Below, piece after piece: positions 36,346 to 45,623 of a DNA stretch of 64,000 bases (its first letter is position 1; the number at the start of each line of letters is the position of its first letter). The notes under the pieces were generated by a model. The model did not search any database and was not told the origin of the DNA. It saw only the letters and a program-made list of their open reading frames with translations. Source of the DNA: Paracoccaceae bacterium. GTDB lineage: Bacteria; Pseudomonadota; Alphaproteobacteria; Rhodobacterales; Rhodobacteraceae. Made by a program: the position numbers and the translations under genes. The DNA lies in NCBI GenBank assembly GCA_019911965.1, contig JAIOJF010000046.1, positions 1-64,000 of the forward strand, written 5' to 3'.

Positions 36346-39289
36346 ACCCTGCGCATCCCCGAGGGTGTTTGCCCTGCCGCCCGGGCTGGACTTCGCGGCG
36401 GCGTTTCTGGACGGGCTGCGCCAGCGCCTGCATGGCCACCCGCCCGAGGCGATGGCGGGCATTGATATCTGGGTCAACACGCGGCGGACAGAACGGCGCC
36501 TGCACCAGTTGCTGCTGGAAGGCCCGCCGGGGCTGATGCCGCGCATCCGGGTGATTACCGATCTGGCGCGGGAGCCGCTGCCGGGGGCCGATCTGCCGCC
36601 ACCGGTGCCGCCCTTGCGCCGCCGGCTGGACCTCAGCCGCGCGATTGCGGCGCTGCTGGATCAGGCGCCAGAGCTCGCGCCGCGTGCAGCGATTTTCGAT
36701 CTGGCGGATTCGCTGGCCGACCTGATGGACGAGATGCGCGGCGAGGGCGTTGCACCCGATATTTTCCGCAGCCCGGTGCTGGCAGACCAAGTGGCGGACC
36801 ATGCGGCGCATTGGCAGCGGAGCCTGAAGTTCCTGGATATCCTCAGCGATTATTTCACCGCCGATACCGCGCCGGATATCGAAACGCGGCAGCGCCTGGC
36901 GGTGGAGCATCTGGCGGATAAGTGGCAGACCGCGCCGCCGCAGAACCCGGTGCTGGTGGCGGGGTCCACCGGCTCGCGCGGGGCTACCTCACTGTTCATG
37001 CAACAGGTGAGCAGATTGCCCCAAGGTGCTGTAATCCTTCCGGGATTCGATTTCGATGCTCCGGCATCACTACACCGGCAACTGGCCGATCCCGAGGTCG
37101 TGGCGGATCACCCGCAGGCGGGCCTCAGCCGGTTCGTGGCTGCGCTGGGCCTGGAACCGGCCGATCTGCCGCGCTGGACTGAAACCATGCCCGCAAGTGT
37201 GCCGCGCAACCGATTGATATCGCTGGCGCTTCGCCCTGCGCCCGTCACCGATCAATGGCTGGATGAAGGGCCAACGCTTTGGGATATCGCGGGGGCCTGT
37301 GCCTCGATGTCGCTGGTCGAGGCGGCCAGCCAGCGGGCCGAGGCGATGACCATCGCGTTCAGGCTGCGCGCGTCGGCCGAGGCCGGCCAGCGCGCCACCC
37401 TGATCTCGCCCGACCGGCAGTTGACGCGGCAGGTGACGGCGGCGCTGGAGCGTTGGCATATCCTGCCCGATGACAGCGGCGGCCGCCCCCTGCCGCTGAC
37501 CCCGCCCGGCGTGTTCCTGCGGCTGGTGGCAGCCCTTCGGGTGCAGCCGCTGACCGGCGAGGCGTTGCTGAGCCTGCTGAAACATCCCCTGACCAATTCC
37601 GCCGGGGCCGGGCGTGCCGAGCATCTTTTGACCACGCGGCGGCTGGAACTGGCCTGCATTCGCGGCAAGTCGCCGTTCCCGGACCTGGCGCAATATCGGG
37701 CCTGGGCGACGGCGCAGAAGGGCGATGTCATGGCGGCCTGGGCGGATTGGTTGGCATCGGCCTTCGATGTCGCGCGGCCCGAGGGGCGTTTGCCGCTGTC
37801 CGGGCATCTGGCCCAGCACCGCGCCCTGGCCGAGGTGATCGCCAATGGCCCGGCCCCGGCGGGAAACAGCCAGCTTTGGCAGAAAAAGGCCGGTGAGGAA
37901 GCGGCGCGGGTGTTTGCGGAGCTGGAGGCCCATGCCGATGCCGCCGACCCGATGAGCGCGGCGGAATACGAGGCCTTGCTGCGGGCCGTCCTCAACCGTG
38001 GCGGCGAGGTGCGCGAGCCGATTGCGGCGCATCCGCTGATCACCATCTGGGGCACGCTGGAGGCGCGGGTGCAGGGGGCCGATCTGGTCATTCTGGGGGG
38101 GCTGAACGATGGCACCTGGCCGCAGCGCCCGGCCCCTGATCCGTGGCTGAGCCGGCCCCTGCGCAAGGCGGCGGGGTTGTTGCTGCCGGAACGCCGGATC
38201 GGCCTGTCGGCGCATGATTTCCAGCAGGCGATTGCCGCGCCCGAGGTGATGCTGACACGCTCGCTGCGCGATGCCGATGCGCCGACGGTGGCCTCGCGCT
38301 GGGTGATCCGGCTGACCAATCTGCTGACCGGGCTGGACGATGGCCGGGGCGCGCTGGCAGGGATGCGGGAGCGCGGGCGGCACTGGCTGGCGCTGGCGGC
38401 AGAGCTTGAGCGGCCAAGGATCGAATTGAAGCCCGAGCCGCGCCCCTCGCCCCGCCCGCCGCTGGAGGCACGGCCCGACCGCCTGTCGGTGACCCAGATC
38501 AGGACGCTGATCCGCGATCCTTACGCGATCTATGCCCGCAAGGTCTTGCGGCTGGAACGGCTGGACCCGGTGCGCCGCGAACCGGATGCGATGCTGCGCG
38601 GGCAGGCGCTGCATTCGGTGCTGGAGGAATTCGTGCGCGACACGATGGACAGCCTGCCGCCGGATGCTGCCGATGCGTTGCTGCGCAAGGCCGAAAGCGT
38701 GTTCGCCCGCGATGTGCCCTGGCCTGCGACGCGGCGGTTGTGGCTGGCGCGGCTGGCGCGGATTGCCGCTTGGTTTGTCGCAGGCGAGCAGACGCGGCGG
38801 CAACGTGCGCGGCCTATGGCGCTTGAGGTCAAGGGACGGCTGGTGATGACGGACCCGCCCTTCACCCTGACCGGCAAGGCGGATCGCATTGATATCACCC
38901 CCGAAGGCGGGCTGATCGTGATTGACTACAAAAGCGGTGCCGTCCCGACCGGCCCGCAGATCCGGCATTTTGACAAGCAGATGCCGCTTGAGGGCAAGAT
39001 GATCGAGGCGGGCGCGTTTGAAGGCATCGCGGCGGCCAGTGTAGCGGGCTTACAATATATCAGCCTCGCCAGCAGCGAAAAAGACCCGATGGTCAAGCTG
39101 GATGACGATCTGATCAATCAGACATGGGAAGGGCTGCGCCTTCTGATCCGGGCCTATCGGCGACTGGAAACCGGCTATACCGCGCGGGCGGCGGTGGAAA
39201 AGCGCACCGATCCGTCCGATTACGATCATCTGTCGCGGCGCGGCGAGTGGGATGACGCCGATCCGCCCGAACCGAAGGACGTGCCATGA
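36338..39289 (+). CDS. addB: Double-strand break repair nuclease/helicase-like subunit AddB
   Basis: 983 residues from ATG 36338, overlapping murU by eight bases. N-terminal inactive-helicase part, for example RTERRLHQLLLEG and LVAGSTGSRGATSLFMQQ. C-terminal PD-(D/E)XK nuclease: LVIDYKSGAVP-type (here IVIDYKSGAVPTGPQ) with LQYISL beyond. The four Fe-S cysteines known from firmicute AddB are not visible, which is usual in alphaproteobacteria. With AddA it resects DNA ends and loads RecA. Its stop overlaps the addA start (ATGA). Confidence 0.94.
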   Translation: MFEPCASPRVFALPPGLDFAAAFLDGLRQRLHGHPPEAMAGIDIWVNTRRTERRLHQLLLEGPPGLMPRIRVITDLAREPLPGADLPPPVPPLRRRLDLSRAIAALLDQAPELAPRAAIFDLADSLADLMDEMRGEGVAPDIFRSPVLADQVADHAAHWQRSLKFLDILSDYFTADTAPDIETRQRLAVEHLADKWQTAPPQNPVLVAGSTGSRGATSLFMQQVSRLPQGAVILPGFDFDAPASLHRQLADPEVVADHPQAGLSRFVAALGLEPADLPRWTETMPASVPRNRLISLALRPAPVTDQWLDEGPTLWDIAGACASMSLVEAASQRAEAMTIAFRLRASAEAGQRATLISPDRQLTRQVTAALERWHILPDDSGGRPLPLTPPGVFLRLVAALRVQPLTGEALLSLLKHPLTNSAGAGRAEHLLTTRRLELACIRGKSPFPDLAQYRAWATAQKGDVMAAWADWLASAFDVARPEGRLPLSGHLAQHRALAEVIANGPAPAGNSQLWQKKAGEEAARVFAELEAHADAADPMSAAEYEALLRAVLNRGGEVREPIAAHPLITIWGTLEARVQGADLVILGGLNDGTWPQRPAPDPWLSRPLRKAAGLLLPERRIGLSAHDFQQAIAAPEVMLTRSLRDADAPTVASRWVIRLTNLLTGLDDGRGALAGMRERGRHWLALAAELERPRIELKPEPRPSPRPPLEARPDRLSVTQIRTLIRDPYAIYARKVLRLERLDPVRREPDAMLRGQALHSVLEEFVRDTMDSLPPDAADALLRKAESVFARDVPWPATRRLWLARLARIAAWFVAGEQTRRQRARPMALEVKGRLVMTDPPFTLTGKADRIDITPEGGLIVIDYKSGAVPTGPQIRHFDKQMPLEGKMIEAGAFEGIAAASVAGLQYISLASSEKDPMVKLDDDLINQTWEGLRLLIRAYRRLETGYTARAAVEKRTDPSDYDHLSRRGEWDDADPPEPKDVP

Positions 39290-42200
39290 GCCGCCCGAAC
39301 GACGCCACGCTGGCACAGATTGCCGCCGCCGATCCGGCCAGTTCGACCTGGGTGTCGGCCAATGCCGGGTCCGGCAAGACCAAGGTCCTGACCGACCGGG
39401 TGGCGCGGCTGTTGCTGGCGAATGTCCCGCCCGAGCGCATCCTGTGCCTGACCTATACCAAGGCGGCGGCGGCGCATATGCAGAACAAGCTGTTCGAGCG
39501 GCTGGGCGGCTGGGCGATGCTGGGGGACGCCGATCTGGCCCAGGCGCTGGTGGAACTGGGGGATTCGGCGGGCGATCTGGATGCGGTGCGCCTGCGCCAT
39601 GCCCGCACGCTGTTTGCCCGCGCTCTGGAAACGCCGGGGGGTCTGAAAATCCAGACCATCCATTCCTTCTGCGCCGCGCTTCTGCGCCGCTTCCCGGTCG
39701 AGGCCGGGGTGTCGCCGCAGTTTCAGGAGATGGACGAACGATCCGGGCGGAAGCTGCGGGCGGATATCCTTGAGGCGATGGCGGACGGCCCGGCGCGCGC
39801 CGCTTTCGATGCGATGGCGACCTATCTGTCGGGCGACGATCCTGACAAGCTGGCGCAGGAAATCGCCGGCAAGCGCGATCTGTTCCAGCCCGGGGTCTCG
39901 GCAGCGGAAATCCGGGCGGCCTTGGGGCTGGCGGAGGGATATGATCTGGCCGCCTATCTGGGCGAGGTGCTGCCGGATTGGGCGGCGGAGGTGCTGGGCG
40001 ATCTGGTGGGCGTGCTTCGTACTGGCCTGAAAACCGATATCAAGAATGCCGACAAGCTGGCGGCGCTGAATTTTGCCCGGCCCGATATGGCGCTGGCGCA
40101 GGCGCTGGAGGACATGTTTGTCTATAACGCCAAGGTGACGGCGAAGGAACCGCACACCGCCAAGCTGGACAGCTTTCCGACCAAGGGGTTGCGCGAGGCC
40201 AATCCCGACCTGATCGACGCGGTGCAGGACCTGATGCAGCGGTTCGAGGCCGCCAGGCCCCGCCGCATCGCGCTGAAGGCGGCGCTGAAGGCCGAGGCGC
40301 TCAATCAGTTCGCCGCTGCCTTCCTGCCGGAATATGACCGGCTGAAACTGGCGCAGGGCTGGCTGGATTTCGACGATCTGATCGGCAAGGCGCGGGCGCT
40401 TCTGACCGATGCATCAATGGCGCAATGGGTGTTGTTCCGCCTGGACGGCGGCATTGACCATATTCTGGTGGACGAGGCACAGGATACCAGCCCCGGCCAA
40501 TGGGCGGTGATCGCGCGGCTGGCCGAGGAGTTTTTTGCCGGCCAGGGGGCGCGGCAGACCGGGCGGACCCTGTTCGTGGTCGGCGATGAAAAGCAATCCA
40601 TCTATTCCTTCCAGGGGGCCGATCCGGCTGTGTTCGGCGATATGCGCGACTTTTTCGCGGCCAAGCTGGCCGAGGCGAACAGTGCGTTGAACCGGCACGA
40701 CTTGCTCTATTCGTTCCGCTCGTCGGTGGCGATCCTGTCGCTGGTGGATATGGTGGTGCAGGCCGGGGGCCTGGCCGATGTGGCGGTGGAAATCACCCAC
40801 AAGGCGTTTCACGAGAATTTGCCGGGGCGGGTCGATCTGTGGGAATTCATCGACAAGCCCGAGGCCGAGGAACGCGGCGACTGGTTCGATCCGGTGGATA
40901 CTCCGCCCGCCAATGATCCGGCGCTGATGCTGGCGGGGCAGGTGGCGGATGCGGTGCAGGGCATTCTGGATCGCCGCGAAAGCCTGATCACCAAGGATGG
41001 CGCACGCGTCATCAGGCCGGGGGATTTCCTTATACTGGTGCAGCGGCGGTCCGATCTGTTTCACGAGATCATCCGCGCCCTGAAGGCGCGTGGCCTGCCG
41101 GTGGCGGGGGCGGATCGGCTGAAGATCGGTGGCGAGTTGGCGGTGCGCGATCTGACGGCGCTGCTGGCGTTTGTGAACACGCCCGAGGATGATCTGTCGC
41201 TGGCCGCCGCGCTGCGCTCGCCCTTGTTGCGCCTGTCCGAAGGCGATTTGTACCGGCTGGCCGAGGGGCGCGGCAAGAAGCATCTGTGGCAGGTGCTTCG
41301 GCGCAAGAAACGGCGGTTTGCCGATGCGCTGGCGGTGCTGAGCGACCTGCTGGATCAGGCGGATTTCCTGCGCCCCTACGAATTGCTGGAACGTATCCTG
41401 ACCCGGCACCGGGGCCGCGAATACCTGATCGCCCGGCTTGGCCCCGAGGCCGAGGACGGGATAGACGCGCTGCTGGCGCAGGCCCTGCAATACGAGACGA
41501 TGGAGGCCCCCGGCCTGACCGGGTTCCTGGGCTGGATGTCCACCGATGACAGCGACGTGAAGCGCCAGATGGACACCGAGGCCCGCGAAATCCGGGTGAT
41601 GACGGTGCATGGCGCCAAGGGGCAGGAATCGCCGATCGTGATCCTGCCGGATACCGCCAAGCGGCAATTGCCGATGAATAACGAGGTGCTGGCGCTGCCG
41701 GGTGGCGGGGCGGCGTGGAAACTGGCCGCTGATGACAGCCCGCCCGCGCTGCAGGACGCGCTTGCGGCGCAAAAGCAGTTTTCCGAGGCCGAGCGGATGC
41801 GCGTCCTTTATGTCGCGCTGACCCGCGCCGAAAGCTGGCTGATCGTGTGCGGTGCCGGGGATCGCGGCGAGGCGGGCGAAAGCTGGTACAATCTGGTGGC
41901 CGCCGGGCTGGACGAGCTGGGCGCGGAAGAGGTTGCGTTTCAGGGCCGCAACATTCGCCGCTATCAACCCCTTGCCTGGCAGGGGGAGAAGGCCGAGGCG
42001 GTGGAAACGCCCCTGCCGGAGGCCCCGGTTCTGCCGGTCTGGGCCTTCGATCCGCCCCCGCCTGCCATCGGGCCGCAACCGGTGCTGAAACCATCGGATC
42101 TGGGCGGTGCGCATGTCGTTGCCGGGGCGGCGGAGGGGCAGGACGAGGATGCCGCCTTGCGTCATGGCGCGCGCGTGCATCTGTTGTTGCAGCATTTGCC

Positions 42201-42660
42201 AGGCATTGATCCCGGGCAGCGGGCGGATCAGGCGGCAGGTATTCTGGCGGCTACGGGCGATGCGGTGGAGGGGCGCGATCTGGCGGCGCTGCTGGCCGAG
42301 GTGTCGCCGGTGCTGGACGCGCCGGACCTGGCGCATCTGTTCGGCCCGGGCACATTGTCCGAGGTCGGCATTACTGCGCAGATCAAGGGGCAGGCGCTGG
42401 ACGGGGTGATCGACCGGCTGGTGATCACGCCGGACAAGGTGCTGGCGGTCGATTACAAGTCGAACGCGGTGGTTCCCGATCACCCGGACGCCACGCCGGA
42501 AGCATTTCTGCGCCAGTTGGGGGCCTATGCTGCGGCGCTGGCGCAGATCTATCCCGACCGGGTGATCGAGGCCGCGATCCTGTGGACGAAAACCGCCAGG
42601 CTGGTGCCGCTGGACCACGAGATGCTGGCCGAAGCCCTGCAACGCGCCCCCACATCTTGA
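39286..42660 (+). CDS. addA: ATP-dependent DNA helicase/nuclease subunit AddA
   Basis: 1124 residues. UvrD/Rep-type helicase: Walker A ANAGSGKT at 25-32, motif Ia LCLTYTKAAAAHMQNKL, motif II ILVDEAQDTSPGQW, motif III FVVGDEKQSIYSFQGAD, and motif V/VI RVMTVHGAKGQESPIV and RMRVLYVALTRAES. The C-terminal PD-(D/E)XK nuclease has LAVDYKSNAVV near residue 1050. It forms AddAB with the preceding gene, whose stop it overlaps by four bases. The complex repairs double-strand breaks. Confidence 0.96.
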   Translation: MSRPNDATLAQIAAADPASSTWVSANAGSGKTKVLTDRVARLLLANVPPERILCLTYTKAAAAHMQNKLFERLGGWAMLGDADLAQALVELGDSAGDLDAVRLRHARTLFARALETPGGLKIQTIHSFCAALLRRFPVEAGVSPQFQEMDERSGRKLRADILEAMADGPARAAFDAMATYLSGDDPDKLAQEIAGKRDLFQPGVSAAEIRAALGLAEGYDLAAYLGEVLPDWAAEVLGDLVGVLRTGLKTDIKNADKLAALNFARPDMALAQALEDMFVYNAKVTAKEPHTAKLDSFPTKGLREANPDLIDAVQDLMQRFEAARPRRIALKAALKAEALNQFAAAFLPEYDRLKLAQGWLDFDDLIGKARALLTDASMAQWVLFRLDGGIDHILVDEAQDTSPGQWAVIARLAEEFFAGQGARQTGRTLFVVGDEKQSIYSFQGADPAVFGDMRDFFAAKLAEANSALNRHDLLYSFRSSVAILSLVDMVVQAGGLADVAVEITHKAFHENLPGRVDLWEFIDKPEAEERGDWFDPVDTPPANDPALMLAGQVADAVQGILDRRESLITKDGARVIRPGDFLILVQRRSDLFHEIIRALKARGLPVAGADRLKIGGELAVRDLTALLAFVNTPEDDLSLAAALRSPLLRLSEGDLYRLAEGRGKKHLWQVLRRKKRRFADALAVLSDLLDQADFLRPYELLERILTRHRGREYLIARLGPEAEDGIDALLAQALQYETMEAPGLTGFLGWMSTDDSDVKRQMDTEAREIRVMTVHGAKGQESPIVILPDTAKRQLPMNNEVLALPGGGAAWKLAADDSPPALQDALAAQKQFSEAERMRVLYVALTRAESWLIVCGAGDRGEAGESWYNLVAAGLDELGAEEVAFQGRNIRRYQPLAWQGEKAEAVETPLPEAPVLPVWAFDPPPPAIGPQPVLKPSDLGGAHVVAGAAEGQDEDAALRHGARVHLLLQHLPGIDPGQRADQAAGILAATGDAVEGRDLAALLAEVSPVLDAPDLAHLFGPGTLSEVGITAQIKGQALDGVIDRLVITPDKVLAVDYKSNAVVPDHPDATPEAFLRQLGAYAAALAQIYPDRVIEAAILWTKTARLVPLDHEMLAEALQRAPTS

Positions 42661-42723
42661 CCATCTCGGGGGCGGTGCCTAGGTTGACGCCAAATCACTC
42701 AAACACGGTCAGGAGGCCGCGAA

Positions 42724-43044
42724 ATGGCAACTGTAAAAGTCACCGACGCAACATTCGACGCCGAGGTCAAGGAATCCGATATTCCCGTCGTGGTGGATTT
42801 CTGGGCGGAATGGTGCGGGCCTTGCAAGATGATCGGTCCGGCCCTGGAAGAATTGTCCGAGGAATATGCCGGCAAGGTCAAGATCGCCAAGGTCAATGTC
42901 GATGACAACCCGAACTCGCCCATGCAACTGGGCGTGCGGGGCATTCCGGCGCTGTTCCTGTTCAAGGACGGGCAGGTGGTGTCGAACAAGACCGGCGCGG
43001 CCCCGAAATCGGCACTGAACGACTGGATCAAAAGCGCACTCTGA
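42724..43044 (+). CDS. trxA: Thioredoxin 1
   Basis: 106 residues with the redox-active WCGPCKM motif (Cys31, Cys34), Asp25 in VVVDFWAEW and the cis-proline loop [11 protein letters not shown]. It is a cytosolic protein disulfide reductase, reduced by thioredoxin reductase. It lies 63 bases after addA; CAGGAGG precedes the ATG. A TTGACG hexamer in the gap could be a -35 of its own promoter. A clear terminator follows. Confidence 0.97.
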   Translation: MATVKVTDATFDAEVKESDIPVVVDFWAEWCGPCKMIGPALEELSEEYAGKVKIAKVNVDDNPNSPMQLGVRGIPALFLFKDGQVVSNKTGAAPKSALNDWIKSAL

Positions 43045-43069
43045 GCGCATCCGGTCAGGAAAAAGGATC

Positions 43070-43096
43070 AAAGGCACCTCAAGAGGTGCCTTTTTC
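43070..43096 (+). terminator. Intrinsic terminator after trxA
   Basis: AAAGGCACCTC-AAGA-GGTGCCTTTTT: stem of 8 bp or more (extended by A-T pairs) with a four-base loop and a five-T tail, 26 bases after the trxA stop and in trxA orientation. Because of its A/T ends it can also act on the minus strand for the IalB gene. Confidence 0.9.
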
Positions 43097-43126
43097 ATTT
43101 CAGGGGCTGGGTGGAGCCGCGAACGC

Positions 43127-43651
43127 CTATTCGCTGCCGCAGCGGCGCTCGGCCTCTTCCAGCGCGGCGGTGAAACCCAGAAGCGAGAACGTGTCCTCGG
43201 TGGTGGTGCCGCGCGATGACAGGCCGGTGACAATCGCCTCGGCCCCGCGCTTCATGGAGGTGGTGATCTTGGCATCCTCGGCTTCCGATGCCGGCCAGGC
43301 CCATTCGCCATCGACGAACAATTCATAGCTGGCCGAGCCGATCTTCAGGTTGACCGTGGTGCCTTCCTTGAACGGATAGCCGCCGGTGAAGGACACTTCG
43401 CCGGCGACATTCGTGCCGGGGCGAAACGACACGAAGAACAGCGTGTCGCCACGGGTAACCGCGACCGGCTTGCCGTCCTTGGTGTTGACGAAGCTTTTCG
43501 GGGCCGACACGACCCAGCATTCTGTCGGATTATCCTCGACAAAAACGCTCCAGTCGGTCTTGGCATCAACCCGGTTGGTGGATTCCTGCGCGAATGCCGC
43601 CTGGGTCGTGCCCAGCACCATAGCGATGCAGACTGCGATCAGGTTCTTCAT
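43127..43651 (-). CDS. IalB-family secreted protein, copy 1
   Basis: 174 residues from ATG 43651; an ATG at 43660 is also possible (GGAGG is two bases from it and eleven from 43651). The signal peptide is MKNLIAVCIAMVLGTTQAAFA. The mature part has the IalB-type WSVFVEDNPTECWVVSAPK near the start, GDTLFFVSFRPG in the middle and a C-terminal cysteine (RRCGSE), likely disulfide-bonded to the first. IalB of Bartonella is an invasion-associated protein; environmental alphaproteobacterial homologues are of unknown role. A second, diverged copy lies 170 bases upstream on the same strand. Confidence 0.85.
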   Translation of the reverse strand: MKNLIAVCIAMVLGTTQAAFAQESTNRVDAKTDWSVFVEDNPTECWVVSAPKSFVNTKDGKPVAVTRGDTLFFVSFRPGTNVAGEVSFTGGYPFKEGTTVNLKIGSASYELFVDGEWAWPASEAEDAKITTSMKRGAEAIVTGLSSRGTTTEDTFSLLGFTAALEEAERRCGSE

Positions 43652-43820
43652 GCTCGTCATGGCCTCCAGCCTGTTTCTGCCTCTCTGACCGTTACAATGG
43701 TTCATTGTCGGAACTCTGGGCTTTCCGGTCGTTATAGGGATACCTGTCGGATCAGTCTAACTGAGATTTCCCTGTTTTCCAGCCCCATTTGCGGATTTCC
43801 GCTGAACCGGGCGGGTTGGA

Positions 43821-44345
43821 TCAGGGGCAACGCCTTGTTGCATCCTGCAAGGCTGCGGAAAATCCCTGTGCGGAAAAACGATCCGAGGTCTGGCTTTCGG
43901 GCGCTCCGGTTTGGATATGGAGCGGCTGGACGATGGTCTCGGCATGGCTGACCGCCTGCACCAGGGCATGGTCTTGCTGCGGTTTGCGAAGCCAGGCCCA
44001 GCCATCCTGCTGGAACAAATCGAACCCGGCCAGCGGTGCCAGCAGCCGGATCGCGCTGCCGGGATCGAAGGCGCGGCCGAAGACATAGGACATTTCGGGG
44101 ATGCCGCTGCTGCCGGGCCGGAGGGTGAAGATCAGGTAGGTTTCGCGGTCATCCAGCGCGATCACGCCGCCGCGCATGGTTTCGGATGCCATCGGCGTGG
44201 TGGAAATCCAGCAGGTCGCCTCGCCTTCCGGGGCAAAGACGCTCCAATCCGCGAAATGCGCCTGCAGGGTCTCGTAATTGGCGGCGGTGGCGGGCGTGGC
44301 GGCGGCGATCAGGGCCGCAAGGATCATTCGGATTTGCACTGGCAT
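43821..44345 (-). CDS. IalB-family secreted protein, copy 2
   Basis: 174 residues from ATG 44345; a GTG at 44339 lies six bases after AAGGGG and may be the real start. The signal peptide ends at AAATPATAA. It shares with copy 1 the layout WSVFAPEGEATCWISTTP, a central DDRETYLIFTLRPG strand and a C-terminal RRCP cysteine, so it is a paralogue at low identity. The two genes are tandem on the minus strand. The 157-base gap between them has no other signal I can identify. Confidence 0.83.
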   Translation of the reverse strand: MPVQIRMILAALIAAATPATAANYETLQAHFADWSVFAPEGEATCWISTTPMASETMRGGVIALDDRETYLIFTLRPGSSGIPEMSYVFGRAFDPGSAIRLLAPLAGFDLFQQDGWAWLRKPQQDHALVQAVSHAETIVQPLHIQTGAPESQTSDRFSAQGFSAALQDATRRCP

Positions 44346-44427
44346 CCCCTTGTCTTTTCGACAAAGGATAGGTCAAGGGCGCGAGGCAATCCAGCGCGGT
44401 GAATGATTGGTTTTTGGGAGACCTGAT

Positions 44428-45414
44428 ATGCGGGAAGCGGAAAAGCTGGTGGAAATCTGGCGCGGGCCGATGCTGGAATCGGTGCATCGCGGCCATGCGG
44501 TGATCTCGGATGCCAGGGGCGAGGTCCGGGCAAGCTGGGGCGATCCCGATCTGGTGTTTTTGCCGCGATCCGCCTCGAAGATGCTGCAGGCGCTGCCGCT
44601 GATCGAAAGCGGTGCTGCGGCGGCGTTGGGGCTGAGCCCGGAGCATCTGGCGCTGTCCTGTGCCTCGCATAACGGGGCGGCGATCCATACCGGGCGGGTG
44701 ACGAAATGGCTGGCCGAGCTGGGCCTGGGCGACGTCGCGCTGCGGTGCGGCCCACAGGAACCGAGGGACCGGGACGAGCGTGACCGGCTGATCCGTGCGC
44801 ATGAAGGCCCGTGCCAGTATCACAACAGTTGCTCGGGCAAGCATACCGGGTTCCTGAGTGTCACGCGCCACTTGGGGGCGGGGCCGGAATATCTGGAACT
44901 GGATCATCCGGTGCAAAAGGCCGTGCGGGACGTATTCGAGGAGATGACCGGCGTGCCCTCGCCGGGCTACGGGATCGACGGGTGTTCAGCCCCGAATTTC
45001 GCCACCACGCTGGTGGGCATGGCGCGGGCAATGGCGCGGATGGCGGCGGGCGATACCGGCAGCGATGTGCGCAACCTGGCTTCGGCGCGGCTGGTGGCGG
45101 CGATGGCGCGGCATCCCGATCTGGTGGCGGGCGAGGGGCGGGCCTGTACCGAACTGATGCGCGCGATGGGGGGCGCGGCCTCGATCAAGACCGGGGCCGA
45201 GGCGGTGTTCGTGGCCATTCTGCCCGGTCCCGGGCTGGGCATTGCGGTGAAGATCGAGGACGGCGGCACCCGCGCCGCCGAAGCGGTGATCGCGGCGCTG
45301 CTGGTGCAATCCGGGGTGCTGGACGGCGCGCATCCGGCGGCGCAGAAATACCTGAGCGGCCCGATCCGCAACTGGCGCGGGATCGAGACCGGGCATATGC
45401 GGGTGCTGATCTGA
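44428..45414 (+). CDS. Zn-type L-asparaginase (Rhizobium etli ReAV-like, class 3)
   Basis: 328 residues from ATG 44428, seven bases after GGGAG. It is unrelated to E. coli AnsA/AnsB and belongs to the Asparaginase_II family. With this start the Ser-Lys sites fall at Ser48 and Lys51 (PRSASKM) and Ser80 (SCASHNG), and the metal site at Cys135 and Lys138 (NSCSGKHTG), with a further Cys186 in GIDGCSAPNF. These numbers match or nearly match what I recall for ReAV. It hydrolyses L-asparagine to aspartate and ammonia in the cytosol. It precedes accD by 209 bases and is not obviously linked. Confidence 0.87.
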   Translation: MREAEKLVEIWRGPMLESVHRGHAVISDARGEVRASWGDPDLVFLPRSASKMLQALPLIESGAAAALGLSPEHLALSCASHNGAAIHTGRVTKWLAELGLGDVALRCGPQEPRDRDERDRLIRAHEGPCQYHNSCSGKHTGFLSVTRHLGAGPEYLELDHPVQKAVRDVFEEMTGVPSPGYGIDGCSAPNFATTLVGMARAMARMAAGDTGSDVRNLASARLVAAMARHPDLVAGEGRACTELMRAMGGAASIKTGAEAVFVAILPGPGLGIAVKIEDGGTRAAEAVIAALLVQSGVLDGAHPAAQKYLSGPIRNWRGIETGHMRVLI

Positions 45415-45623
45415 CGCGATAGGGCTTGTGGAATTCCCGGTTATCGCCCCCGCTGCTCTGCCAATCTCCGATTACGTGCCCCGCCATGCCCCGGCATCAC
45501 CGCCCCGTCGCAAACCCGCAATCGACCGGGCCGAACCACTTGCCCGCTGCAAACGAATTGCATTTCCGGACCCCGCGGCCTATTTACCCTGTGACGCAAG
45601 CAGGACAGCAACGAGACCCCCGC

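Noticed and set aside
40414-42642. 742-codon minus-strand open frame opposite addA
   Set aside because: Opposite a certain gene with all helicase motifs; no recognisable domain in the antisense product.
43127-44345. Virulence island suggested by IalB homology
   Set aside because: IalB-family proteins are widespread in free-living alphaproteobacteria, and there are no mobility or secretion genes around.
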